Shown in pieces: positions 36,686 through 45,740 of a stretch of DNA of 64,000 nucleotides; the stretch's first letter is position 1; every line of letters begins with the position of its first letter. The stretch is from Klebsiella spallanzanii (lineage in GTDB: Bacteria; Pseudomonadota; Gammaproteobacteria; Enterobacterales; Enterobacteriaceae). The notes beneath the pieces are model-generated. The model saw only the letters and a list, made by a program, of their open reading frames with translations. It had not been told where the DNA came from and ran no database searches. Location: positions 1 to 64,000 of the forward strand of contig NZ_CABGGS010000008.1 of assembly GCF_902158555.1 (NCBI RefSeq), in the 5' to 3' direction. The position numbers were made by a program, and so were the translations under genes.

Positions 36686-39109
36686 CTACCAGGTTTTGCC
36701 GATATTAAACTGAAACTGCTCGGCTTTATCGCCATCGTATTTTTTAAACGGCTCTGCCCATGAGAATACCATCGGACCTAACGGCGACATCCATTGCACC
36801 GCAATCCCGGCGGACATACGAATATGCGACGGATCGCCATAATCCGGGATCCCCGCCGCCAGCGTCTGACCGGTATTTTGCCATGAGGTACTCCATACTG
36901 TACCGGCATCAAGGAATAGCGACGTCCGCAGGCTATCGGCGTATTTGTCATTCACAAACGGCGTCGGCACAATAAACTCGCTGTTCAGTACCGCCATCGC
37001 GTTACCACCAACCGCATCGGATGAAGAGTCCAGCGGGCAGGTGCTGTAGCTGCTTTCAGAACCATTACAACGATAATAAGCCGCTTTCGGGCCAATCGTA
37101 TTCGATGAAAATCCACGAACCGACGATGAGCCACCAGCATAGAAATTATCGTAAAATGGCACCGATTTGCCGTTCAACCCATCGGCATATCCCGCGCGCA
37201 GGTGCTCCATCCACACCCAGCTTTTGTTTTCGTTCAGCGGCAAATACTGCGTGGTATCAAAAGTAACTTTGTAATAGCTGTTATCCGAGCCGGGTACCGT
37301 GACCTTGCCGGTCAGGCTGCTCTTATTCCCTGCACGCGGGAAGAAGCCGCGGTCCAGATCGTTATAGCTCCAGCCGATGCTGGCAAAATAGTCATTAGCG
37401 CTGTAGGTTGCGCCGCTATCACCATCCTTGGTCACCACGTTGGGGTAAATACCCCGTGAGTTAAGATAGCTCTAGGTCGTCAGTTCCGGGTCCATATTCG
37501 TCAGGCGGTTATGAACATAATCCACGCCCAGATTGAGGGAGTTGTTCTCACTAATCGGGAATCCTAGCGTACTGCCAACGCCGTAGCTTTGTTGGTTGTA
37601 GCTGCCGGTATCGGCATCGGAGGCGTCGTAGCTGTTGTAGAAGATTTTCCCGCCAAGGCTGACGCCATCCACGGTGAAATAAGGGTTCGTCGCCCCCAGT
37701 TCAAGATAAGACTGGTAGCTATTGCGCGTGCCGTTGAAGCTAACGCTATTGCCGGTGCCCAGCCAGTTATCCTGGGTGACGCCAAGCTGGTAGCTCACGC
37801 CGCTGTCGGTACCGAAGCCGAGACCAACGTTGAAAGAGCCGGTATTACGTTCCTTCACCTTATAGACCACGTCCACCTGATCCTGGCTACCGCTTACCGG
37901 GATGATTTGCTTATCGACGGTTTCAAAAAACCCGGTGCGATCCAGCCGCGTTTTTCCCTGTTCAACTTTTTCATCATTCAGCCACGCCCCTTCCATTTGA
38001 CGCATTTCGCGGCGTAGCACTCTATCGCGGGACGTATCATTGCCTTCAAAACGGATCTGACGTACCGAGTAACGGCGTCCGGCATTAACATTGATATGCA
38101 AAACCACGTTTTTTTTCGCATCATCAATATCCGGCGCGGTGTTAACCTGCGGCCAGGCATAGCCATATTTTCCCAGCAGCGACTTAATATTGTTCTCTAC
38201 CGCCGTGATTTCTGCACCACTATACCATTTTCCCGCTAATGGATTTACCAGCACCTCAACTTCCTGGTTATGCTGCGCCATATCACCGGTCAGCATCGTG
38301 CTGGCGACTTTATAACGTTCGCCTTCGACAACATTAATAGTGATATACAGTGACTTCTTATCTGGTGTGATACTGACCTGGCTAGAGTTAATAGCAAACC
38401 GCGCATAGCCGCGATCGAGATAATAGCTGCGAATAGTTTCAAGATCCGCCGCCATCTTTTGCTTTTGATATTTTTTATCGCCAATGACGTTCCACCACGG
38501 AACGCTATCGCGCAACTGTAGCTGGTCCAGCAAAGTTTCTTCACTAAAAGCCTGGTTGCCAATAATATTAATTTGCGCGATTTTTGCCGAGACGCCTTCC
38601 TGAAAAACAAAGGTTAAATCAACGCGATTACGCGGCAGCGGTGTGACAACGGCATGAACCTGGGCGCTGTATTTCCCGACGCTGTAATAGAAATCCTGTA
38701 ACCCTTTTTCTATTTCCGTTAGCGTGTTGCGATCCAGCGAGCTGCCTTCCTCTATGCCAGTGGCGGCCAGATTTTCCTTCAGGGCATCATCTTTAACCGA
38801 TTTATTTCCGGAAAAACTAATTTTAGCGATAGTTGGCCGCTCCTTTACCTGCACCACCAGCGTACTGCCATCTCGCAGGATCTGCACATTTTCAAAATTA
38901 CCGCTGGCGTACAAGGCACGAACCGAGTCACTGATATCCTCATTGGAGACCTCTTCCCCCGTATGAACAGGCATACTCAATAGCGCAGCGCCGACGGTAA
39001 CGCGCTGCAGCCCCTCAAAACGAATGTCATCGACCGTATATGAGGTTGATGCATAAAGCGTTACAGGAGAAATCAATAGACCGGCGATGATACTCGTTTT
39101 CTTTAGCAT
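36686..39109 (-). pseudogene. BamA paralogue (Omp85) interrupted by an amber codon
   Basis: Read from ATG 39109 the gene has 808 codons including the stop, close to BamA (810 residues). Signal peptide [20 protein letters not shown] and five POTRA domains ([21 protein letters not shown] onward) precede a 16-strand barrel with the lid/RGF motif [15 protein letters not shown] and the C-terminal [13 protein letters not shown] at 37472-37474 interrupts the barrel in an otherwise open frame. In E. coli BamA the aligned residue (MWRYLDSMG) is tryptophan, so one G-to-A change (TGG to TAG) explains it. Upstream product is about 545 residues without most of the barrel. A sequencing error is the alternative. 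Confidence 0.9.
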
Positions 39110-39389
39110 GGAGGTGTCGTCTAAAAGATATTTGGCAATAGCAGATACCTGCTGGGAATAACAGTGTTCTTTCCGGCGGACAGAATATGACGTAACCTGA
39201 AATAACCTGAACGAGGCGCAGAATTGCACGCAATTATGACGAGAAAATGGAGAAAAAGTGGATGTTCGAGAATGTTCAAAAAAATTATTTTTAACGGAAC
39301 CTTCCTTTAAAAACCAAGTCAGATAAGCATTTACTGGCAACATCAATGTTATTCATCCTTTCTGTTTTTTTAATTAAAAAAACAAAAAG

Positions 39390-39416
39390 CCCCCTTTCTC
39401 ATTGGTTGAAAGGGGG
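39390..39416 (-). terminator. Minus-strand terminator with no gene in front
   Basis: CCCCCTTTC (39390-39398) pairs with GAAAGGGGG (39408-39416). On the minus strand it is followed by CTTTTTGTTTTTTT, a strong U-run. It lies 280 bases upstream of the BamA-paralogue ATG and no minus-strand gene precedes it, so it may be an attenuator, the end of a small RNA or a leftover of a deleted gene. Confidence 0.7.
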
Positions 39417-39510
39417 AAAAGATCTTGTTAGGAATGATGCTCTCTGGGATAGACCAGGAACAGGGAGAAATTAACCTATAATCCCGTAGATAAAATGAAG
39501 AAATATTGAA

Positions 39511-39776
39511 TATACCCTAAATAATTCGAGTTGCAGGACAAGGCACTCGTGCTTTGAACAGCGCTTGCGCTGGCCCCGAAGGGGCGAGGCCGCAGGCCGA
39601 GTAACGCGGCGACGCAGTGAGTTCCCAGGAGCTTACTCCAGTAAGTGACTGGGGTGAGCGACAAATCTGTCTGGAACAGATTTGAACGCCGTATCCCGGC
39701 GGCCCGAAGGGCGAGGCTCATGAATGAGCCGAGTAACAAAGCCAACGCACAAGCAACTTGAAGTATGACGGGTATA
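39511..39776 (+). repeat. ERIC element with extra modules (copy 1)
   Basis: 266 bases ending in TATACCC and GGGTATA. ERIC landmarks are TAAATAATTCGAGTTGCAGG at the left, the core CCCAGGAGCTTAC...GTAAGTGACTGGGGTGAGCG at about 39625-39660, and GCAACTTGAAGTATGACGGG at the right. Two extra modules flank the core: a left one (about 39540-39610) and a right one (about 39662-39738), both containing GGCCCGAAGGGCGAGGC-like and GCCGAGTAAC stretches. Copy 3 looks like a deletion between these two modules. Confidence 0.9.
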
Positions 39777-39819
39777 ATTATGCAGCCCGGTTCCCATAGT
39801 GATGAAATGAGTAGATATC

Positions 39820-40167
39820 ATGCCGCGAAATAAAATTCAGCTTTCGGTGCTTAACGAGCTGGTGCAATGGATAAAAAATAACCTTGAGAAGAAGCTCACG
39901 ATGAATGCGCTGAGCCTGTTTTCTGGTTACTCGGAGTGGCATCTGTTTCGCCTTTTTCGCCACTATTTTAACATGTCACCAATGGAATATATTCGCCAGC
40001 AGCGGATGCGCTTATCCCTTGATTTATTAAAGGTTAAACCTGCTTTTCGCATCGTCGATATTTGTATTATGGCCGGCTACGAAGATATCAGCGCCTTTAA
40101 CCGCACCTTTAAGAGGTATTATACCGTAACGCCAAGCCAGTTCCGCAGAAATCTGAGTATAACCTGA
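39820..40167 (+). CDS. Short AraC-family regulator (SoxS/MarA-like)
   Basis: 115 residues with only the AraC DNA-binding domain. Two helix-turn-helix units are visible: TMNALSLFSGYSEWHLFRLFRHYFNMSPMEYIRQQRM near 27-63 and RIVDICIMAGYEDISAFNRTFKRYYTVTPSQFRRN near 76-110. It is related to SoxS, MarA and RamA but is none of them by the sequence I recall. The ERIC repeat ends 43 bases before its ATG, so its promoter is within or next to the repeat. Targets are unknown; the nearby siderophore receptor and Omp85 genes are candidates only by position. Confidence 0.85.
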   Translation: MPRNKIQLSVLNELVQWIKNNLEKKLTMNALSLFSGYSEWHLFRLFRHYFNMSPMEYIRQQRMRLSLDLLKVKPAFRIVDICIMAGYEDISAFNRTFKRYYTVTPSQFRRNLSIT

Positions 40168-40390
40168 TGAGGCTCCCCCTCCTCCGCATTGCTGCGGTTG
40201 GGAATGGGAGGGGGAAGAGGGACGACTTTAGAATGGAAATGGCAGGATGCCACTGTTAATCGTTTCCGGGATCAAGCAGACCCGATCAACAGGAACCAGT
40301 GTAAGCTGCTAAGTTGAATTAATTGTGTAGAGCCTATGGAGATTTTGTCATCATTTATATCAGCAACAATGTTACCCAAGCACTAAAATA

Positions 40391-40425
40391 AACCAGCCGG
40401 AATAGTCAAATATCCCGACTGGTGA
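40391..40425 (-). terminator. Terminator of the siderophore receptor gene
   Basis: ACCAGCCGGAATA (40391-40403) and TATCCCGACTGGT (40410-40422) form an imperfect stem. On the minus strand it is followed by TTATTTTAG. Confidence 0.6.
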
Positions 40426-40436
40426 TTAACGGATAA

Positions 40437-42704
40437 TTAGAAGTGCGTATTCACGCTGACATAAAACGTCCGTCCCGACTCATTATAGGTCTCTGCGCCT
40501 GCACCATACAGATAAGCGCCGGTCGTCGAGTTCCCCGTCGTCTGCGCATTACCGGCGCGGTAGTGGCGAATATCAAACAGATTATCCACTCCGCTGGTCA
40601 GGCTCAGGTTTTTATTTACATCCCAGGTCGCGCTAAGCCCGACAATGCTGTATGGACTCACTTCATTCAGCTCACTGCCGGACACGGCTTCACCCTTATA
40701 ATTGAAGCGCTTCGGTTTCTGACGACCGTACCAGGTGAAGGTGCTCTGCAACGAGAGATCGTCGCGCACCTGCCAGCTAACGGTCGAGTTGAGCGTAAAC
40801 TGCGGGATCACCGACAGGCGATCGCCAGTGGTCTTGTTCTTACTTTGCAGCATCCACGTCAGGTTGTTGCTCCAGTTAACCGTTTCACTCACCGGCAGGT
40901 TTAACGATCCTTCCAGCCCTTCAACCAGCGCCTTCGGTACGTTTTCCCACTGATAAATATTGGTGGTGCCGTTACTGGCCGTACTCACCGCCGAGTAGCC
41001 GGATTCTATCTTGTTGTGGTAGTCGTTACGGAAGTAAGTCAGCCCAGCCTGATAGCCGTCATGCTTGTACTCAAGGCCAATCTCTTTATTGACGCTGGTT
41101 TCTGCCTTCAGATCACTGTTTCCCATCAGGTAGCAGGCTGAGCTGCTGGCATAGCAGCCCTGACCGTTGCTGTACAGAATATAGTTCGGGTTAAGCTGGT
41201 AAAGATTCGGCGCTTTATAGGCACGGGCGATACCCAGTTTCAGCGTCCAGTCATCCGACAGCCCCTGCGACAGGTTCAGCGACGGGCTCCAGTTATTACC
41301 GACAATGCTGTGGTGGTCAAAACGCAGGGCTGGCGTCAGCATCGTGCTGTCGGTCAGCGCAATATTGTCTTCGGTAAACAGCGAGAAAATCTCGGCGCTG
41401 GAATATGGGCTGCGCCCGGTTGCTGAGATGCCGTCGATAGAGCCATAAGAAAGAGACTGAGTGGTCGACACGCCATCTTTCATTCGCTGCTGGTTCCACT
41501 CGGTGCCCAGCGTCAGATTCTGTTCGACCCCGAGGGTAAACGGAATATTCACCTCGCTGTGCAGCAGTACATCTGACAGGTCGATATCCGAAAATTCGCT
41601 GCTGGAGAAGATCCCTTCCGTCCCGCCAGCCAGCCCCTCGTTCATTCGCGAATTGCGGGTATGTTCATACTGAGCGTAGGTGTTGCTGGTCACGCCGTTA
41701 TCCCAGCCGCCGGTCCACGTCACCCCGTAAGTCTGGCGATAGAGGCGGTTAGTCTCTTTGCCGTACATACTTTTCACCAACGTGCTGGTGTTAGTATTTT
41801 GCGTATCGCCAGCATACAGATTGCCCTGGCGGCTGTAGCCGGTTTCAAACTCCAGCGCCTGCATCGGCGCAAACTCCCAACGCAGCTTACCGTGGATATC
41901 TTTGTTCACAACGCCTTCGCGCCCTGCCGGATAAGAACCCGCATAGCTACCGGTTCGGGCAGCTTCATGGCCAGAGTTGATGTCCTGGGCATCGGCCTGA
42001 GTTTTGCTCAGATTTCCCCATAAATTAAAGCTGACCTCATCCGACAGCGGGCCGTTAAGGCTGAAGTTCGTACGCTTCGTCGACCCCTCTTTACGGTGCT
42101 GAGGAGCGTTCATATAGGTATTCCAGGAACCGTGCCACTCGCTGCTCGCCGGTTTAGTAACGATATTGACCACCCCGCCCATCGCGCCATTGCCGTAACG
42201 AGCCGCCGCAGGGCCACGAATCACATCAATATGGTCGATCATTTCCGCCGGAACCCAGCTGGTATCACCACGAGTATCGCGGTCGCCACGCCAGCCATAG
42301 CGTACGGAGTTACGGCTGGTCACTGGCTTACCATCGACCAGAATCAGAGTGTTTTCCGGCCCCATACCGCGTATATCGACCTGGCGGTTATTGCCGCGCT
42401 GACCACTGGTGGAGTTACCGGTAAGATTGACGCCCGGCTGGGTACGAATAAGTTCGGAGACATCGCGTGCAGGCGGGTGTTTACGGATTTCCTCAGAGGT
42501 AATGGTCGATACGCCAGGGGCTTGCAGAGTCTGCGCCGCTGCGGTAACTACCATCGTTTCGTCGTTATTTGCCGCGGCAGTCGCCGTATCGGCTTTCTTC
42601 GTTTCATTGGAAGTGCTACCGTCAGCGGCCTGCGCTGGCAGCGTCACTCCCCAGATAGCCATATGGATCAGCACGGCCAGCGAGTAGTGTGAATAATGTT
42701 TCAT
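40437..42704 (-). CDS. TonB-dependent catecholate siderophore receptor (FepA/IroN family)
   Basis: A 755-residue outer-membrane receptor. Signal peptide MKHYSHYSLAVLIHMAIWGVTLPAQA, the TonB box region DETMVVTAAAQTLQAPGVSTIT, the plug with QRGNNRQVDIRGMGPENTLILVDGKPV and ARYGNGAMGGVVNIVTKP, then a 22-strand barrel ending FYVSVNTHF. It is closely similar to E. coli FepA along its whole length, so ferric enterobactin or a relative is the likely ligand. No fep/ent genes are adjacent, so it is probably an extra receptor. ATG 42704 gives a standard signal peptide; ATG 42752 would add 16 charged residues. Confidence 0.92.
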   Translation of the reverse strand: MKHYSHYSLAVLIHMAIWGVTLPAQAADGSTSNETKKADTATAAANNDETMVVTAAAQTLQAPGVSTITSEEIRKHPPARDVSELIRTQPGVNLTGNSTSGQRGNNRQVDIRGMGPENTLILVDGKPVTSRNSVRYGWRGDRDTRGDTSWVPAEMIDHIDVIRGPAAARYGNGAMGGVVNIVTKPASSEWHGSWNTYMNAPQHRKEGSTKRTNFSLNGPLSDEVSFNLWGNLSKTQADAQDINSGHEAARTGSYAGSYPAGREGVVNKDIHGKLRWEFAPMQALEFETGYSRQGNLYAGDTQNTNTSTLVKSMYGKETNRLYRQTYGVTWTGGWDNGVTSNTYAQYEHTRNSRMNEGLAGGTEGIFSSSEFSDIDLSDVLLHSEVNIPFTLGVEQNLTLGTEWNQQRMKDGVSTTQSLSYGSIDGISATGRSPYSSAEIFSLFTEDNIALTDSTMLTPALRFDHHSIVGNNWSPSLNLSQGLSDDWTLKLGIARAYKAPNLYQLNPNYILYSNGQGCYASSSACYLMGNSDLKAETSVNKEIGLEYKHDGYQAGLTYFRNDYHNKIESGYSAVSTASNGTTNIYQWENVPKALVEGLEGSLNLPVSETVNWSNNLTWMLQSKNKTTGDRLSVIPQFTLNSTVSWQVRDDLSLQSTFTWYGRQKPKRFNYKGEAVSGSELNEVSPYSIVGLSATWDVNKNLSLTSGVDNLFDIRHYRAGNAQTTGNSTTGAYLYGAGAETYNESGRTFYVSVNTHF

Positions 42705-43312
42705 GGAATATGCCCTGTTTTCTTTTTTGCTGTCGGGGCACGCCTTCTTCATCAGTCAGATAAACAACGGTAATGACTTCCATGCATAGGGCAACGTCTC
42801 TGGTTTTGGCGTAGCAAAGCCTTCCCGTTTAAATATCGGGGTAGCAATAAAAATTTAGCGACCAAAATAGATCTATTGCACTGGCAAAAAAAGAAGAAAT
42901 AAACGCGCCACGCTATTCTTTGATAGCGTTCGCCGAACAGCAGCAATAGGATTATTGTGCCACATAACGTTATTAGAAATGAGATTTATTATCAAGTTGA
43001 TATTTATTTATCTGGCAAATGAATTAAAATAAACCAACAAAAACAGATAGATAATAAAAATAAACAAGATTTTAATTCATTGTAAAAATAAAAACATGAA
43101 TCATATCCACATTAAAAAAACACAATTCAAACATATTATCTCCATAATTAATTAAATGGGTTTTATTTTATTATTTCAATATAAATACTGATCTTGTTAA
43201 TTAATATCATAATTAAAATAGCAGATTTACCGAACCCCATACATGCTCTGCGGGCAGGCTAACAACCAGAAATTGACTAAAATAAGACAATCTCCCTGCG
43301 GAGTACCGCACC
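42705..43312. other. AT-rich region receptor / lytic transglycosylase
   Basis: 608 bases between divergent genes with no supported coding region. A 7-bp inverted repeat ACGCTAT/ATAGCGT lies near 42910-42929. It must carry the promoters of both genes. Confidence 0.5.
42975..42993 (-). promoter_or_regulatory. Weak Fur-box candidate
   Basis: On the minus strand, GATAATAAATCTCATTTCT matches 12 of 19 positions of the Fur consensus. It is 271 bases upstream of the receptor ATG, rather far. Iron control of a FepA-type receptor is expected from the family. Confidence 0.25.
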
Positions 43313-44875
43313 ATGAACAGGTTGTCATTCTACCGTTACCTTGTCGGCTGGCTCGCCTGCCTTGCCGCCCTGCTATTCTTCACATCCGTTTACGCCGCTA
43401 CTGAAAATAAACTGTCAGAACCAGAGGAACGCGAAGCTCTGGAGGTCAACGTTGACGACATGCTGCAGCCATGGAAGGGAGATTTACCAGGTATGCTCGA
43501 CCGGCGAACGATTCGGGTATTAACCACTTACAGCAAAACCTTTTTCTTTATCAATAAAGGCACTCAGCGCGGCGCCACTCACGATATCTTTATGGAGTTT
43601 GAGCGCAGTCTCAACCAGAGCCTGGCAAAGGAGAAGAAGCTCAGACACCGTCATCTGAAGGTCCGTATCATCTTTGTCCCAGTTTCCCGCGACCAGCTCA
43701 TCAGCGCGCTTAACGCCGGTAAAGGGGATATTATCGCCGCCAACCTGACGATTACGCCTGCACGTGAGCAGGAGATGACGTTTACCGCGCCTATCTACTC
43801 CCACGTTCAGGAGCTGCTGCTTTCCGGCCCCGGCGCCCCCAAAGTGGAAAACCTGCAACAGCTTTCCGGAAAAACGGTATTTGTACGTACTTCTTCAAGC
43901 TATTACGAAAGCCTGGTCGCCCTCAATGCCCGCTTTGCACAGCAATCACTGCCTCCCGTTATCATCAAACCGGCACCCGAAGCGCTGGAGGATGAAGACC
44001 TGATAGAGATGCTCAGCGCGGGCCTGATCCCATTGACCGTGGTCGATCGGCACAAAGCTCTATTCTGGAAACAGGTCTTCCCCAAAATTCAGGTTCATCA
44101 GGACATCGTTCTGCGCGACGAGGGCAATATCGGCTGGGCGGTACGTAGCAACAGCCCGCAGCTGCTCGCCTTGCTGAATAACTTTATCAATAAGAATCGC
44201 CATGGCAGCAAGCTGGGCAACACGATTCTGCTGCGCTATTTGAAGGATGCGCGATACGTTAAAAATGCGGCGGCGCAAAAAGAGCGGCGTAAGTTTCTGG
44301 AGATGGTCGAGATCTTTCGTAAGTACGGCGATCGCTACGACGTTGACTGGCTATTGATGGCGGCCCAGGGATATCAGGAGTCGCGGCTTAATCAGTCGGT
44401 GCGTAGTCACGTTGGCGCGGTTGGCGTTATGCAGGTAATGCCGAACACCGGCAGGGAGCTGAAGGTCGGCGATATTAAGCAGCTTGATCCCAATATCCAT
44501 GCCGGGGTGAAATATATGCGCTGGATGATAGACCGCTACTACGGTGATGAGCCGATGACCCAGCTTGATAAGGCGCTGTTTTCCTTCGCCTCTTATAACG
44601 CGGGACCAGGGCGTATCGCACGCCTACGCGCCGAGACTAAAAAGCGCGGTTTTGACCCCAACGTCTGGTTTGGCAACGTAGAGTATCTGGCCGCCGAGAA
44701 GATCGGCTCCGAAACCGTCAGCTATGTCAGCAATATCTATAAGTATTACATCGCTTACCGGCTAATCGTGGATGAAATGGCGCGTAAGCAGCAGGCAACT
44801 GCGGAGTCAAAAAAAACAGGCCACCCCGGCAGTAAACACGCAAATTGTACCAGCCGCTCAGTAAACTACCGTTAA
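43313..44875 (+). CDS. MltF-like membrane-bound lytic transglycosylase
   Basis: 520 residues. An N-terminal membrane anchor or signal (LVGWLACLAALLFFTSVYA) leads into a family-3 solute-binding-like domain (IRVLTTYSKTFFFINKGTQRGATHDIF near 65, GDIIAANLTITPAREQEMTFT near 140), then an SLT goose-type lysozyme domain. The catalytic glutamate is in LLMAAQGYQESRLN near 360, with GAVGVMQVMPNTGREL and SYNAGPGRI following. This is the architecture of E. coli MltF, a murein-cleaving enzyme regulated by its first domain, but the gene is elsewhere and diverged, so it is a paralogue or analogue. It stands alone before a terminator. Confidence 0.88.
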   Translation: MNRLSFYRYLVGWLACLAALLFFTSVYAATENKLSEPEEREALEVNVDDMLQPWKGDLPGMLDRRTIRVLTTYSKTFFFINKGTQRGATHDIFMEFERSLNQSLAKEKKLRHRHLKVRIIFVPVSRDQLISALNAGKGDIIAANLTITPAREQEMTFTAPIYSHVQELLLSGPGAPKVENLQQLSGKTVFVRTSSSYYESLVALNARFAQQSLPPVIIKPAPEALEDEDLIEMLSAGLIPLTVVDRHKALFWKQVFPKIQVHQDIVLRDEGNIGWAVRSNSPQLLALLNNFINKNRHGSKLGNTILLRYLKDARYVKNAAAQKERRKFLEMVEIFRKYGDRYDVDWLLMAAQGYQESRLNQSVRSHVGAVGVMQVMPNTGRELKVGDIKQLDPNIHAGVKYMRWMIDRYYGDEPMTQLDKALFSFASYNAGPGRIARLRAETKKRGFDPNVWFGNVEYLAAEKIGSETVSYVSNIYKYYIAYRLIVDEMARKQQATAESKKTGHPGSKHANCTSRSVNYR

Positions 44876-44895
44876 GCGGCTGCTTTTTAAAATAG

Positions 44896-44920
44896 AAAAA
44901 GCCCCAAACTGGGGCTTTTT
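44896..44920. terminator. Bidirectional terminator mltF-like/ssb
   Basis: AAAAAGCCCC (44896-44905) pairs with GGGGCTTTTT (44911-44920), loop AAACT. It serves the convergent transglycosylase and ssb genes. Confidence 0.92.
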
Positions 44921-44966
44921 CAAATATGTCGTCACAACATTTGATTTACAAAGCAAAACGGCGCAC

Positions 44967-45494
44967 TTAGAACGGGATGTCGTCGTCAAAATCCATTGGC
45001 GGTTCATTAGAAGGTGCTGCCGGAGCCTGCTGCTGCGGACGAGACTGCGCGCCGCCGCTGAACTGGTTGCCGCCCTGCGGCTGCTGAGGCTGACCCCAAC
45101 CACCCTGCTGCTGGCCGCCGCCTGCCGGTGCGCCCGCGCCCTGCTGACGACCGCCGAGCATTTGCATCGTGCCGCCAACGTTAACCACCACCTCGGTCGT
45201 GTATTTTTCCTGACCGGATTGGTCAGTCCATTTACGGGTACGCAGCTGACCTTCGATATAGACCTGAGAACCTTTACGCAGATACTCACCGGCGACTTCC
45301 GCCAGTTTGCCAAACAGCACAACGCGGTGCCATTCAGTCTGCTCTTTCATCTCGCCGGTCGCTTTATCACGCCAGGATTCGGAAGTAGCCAGCGTAATGT
45401 TGGCAACTGCGCCACCACTCGGCATGTAGCGTACTTCCGGGTCCTGGCCCAGATTACCGACGAGAATCACCTTGTTTACGCCTCTGCTGGCCAT
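44967..45494 (-). CDS. ssb: Single-stranded DNA-binding protein
   Basis: 175 residues. The OB-fold ([32 protein letters not shown], then [35 protein letters not shown]) fills the first 112. A Gly/Gln/Pro-rich linker and the acidic tip MDFDDDIPF follow; the tip recruits replication and repair partners. Tetrameric coat of single-stranded DNA in replication, repair and SOS. Divergent from uvrA, with a LexA box between them nearer uvrA. Confidence 0.98.
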   Translation of the reverse strand: MASRGVNKVILVGNLGQDPEVRYMPSGGAVANITLATSESWRDKATGEMKEQTEWHRVVLFGKLAEVAGEYLRKGSQVYIEGQLRTRKWTDQSGQEKYTTEVVVNVGGTMQMLGGRQQGAGAPAGGGQQQGGWGQPQQPQGGNQFSGGAQSRPQQQAPAAPSNEPPMDFDDDIPF

Positions 45495-45641
45495 GTTTGT
45501 GTCTCCTGAATGCGTTTCTTAATAGTGTAAACGCGCGAGTGTACCATTTCCAGGTGGTCTTTTGATAGCTGCGAAGAAGCTTCCAGATATCTCTCGCGGT
45601 CTGACATTTTTACATATCCCATCGGAAAATGCATTCTAATA

Positions 45642-45657
45642 CTGTATATTCAAACAG
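45642..45657. promoter_or_regulatory. LexA box between ssb and uvrA
   Basis: CTGTATATTCAAACAG matches the CTGT-N8-ACAG consensus perfectly. It lies 84 bases before the uvrA ATG and 148 bases from ssb, as in E. coli. Confidence 0.92.
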
Positions 45658-45740
45658 GTTAAATTGTGTCATAATTAGCCGTTTCTGCCGTTTGTCCTTC
45701 TAACAAACCAGGCAATCCGCGTATCTACCGGGAAAGGTGA

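Noticed and set aside
39511-39776. CRISPR-like or insertion-sequence end because of the terminal inverted repeats
   Set aside because: No spacer-repeat periodicity and no transposase; core and ends identify it as ERIC.
44858-45322. 154-codon minus-strand frame overlapping ssb
   Set aside because: It is an alternate frame of ssb; the SSB reading is complete with its acidic tip.
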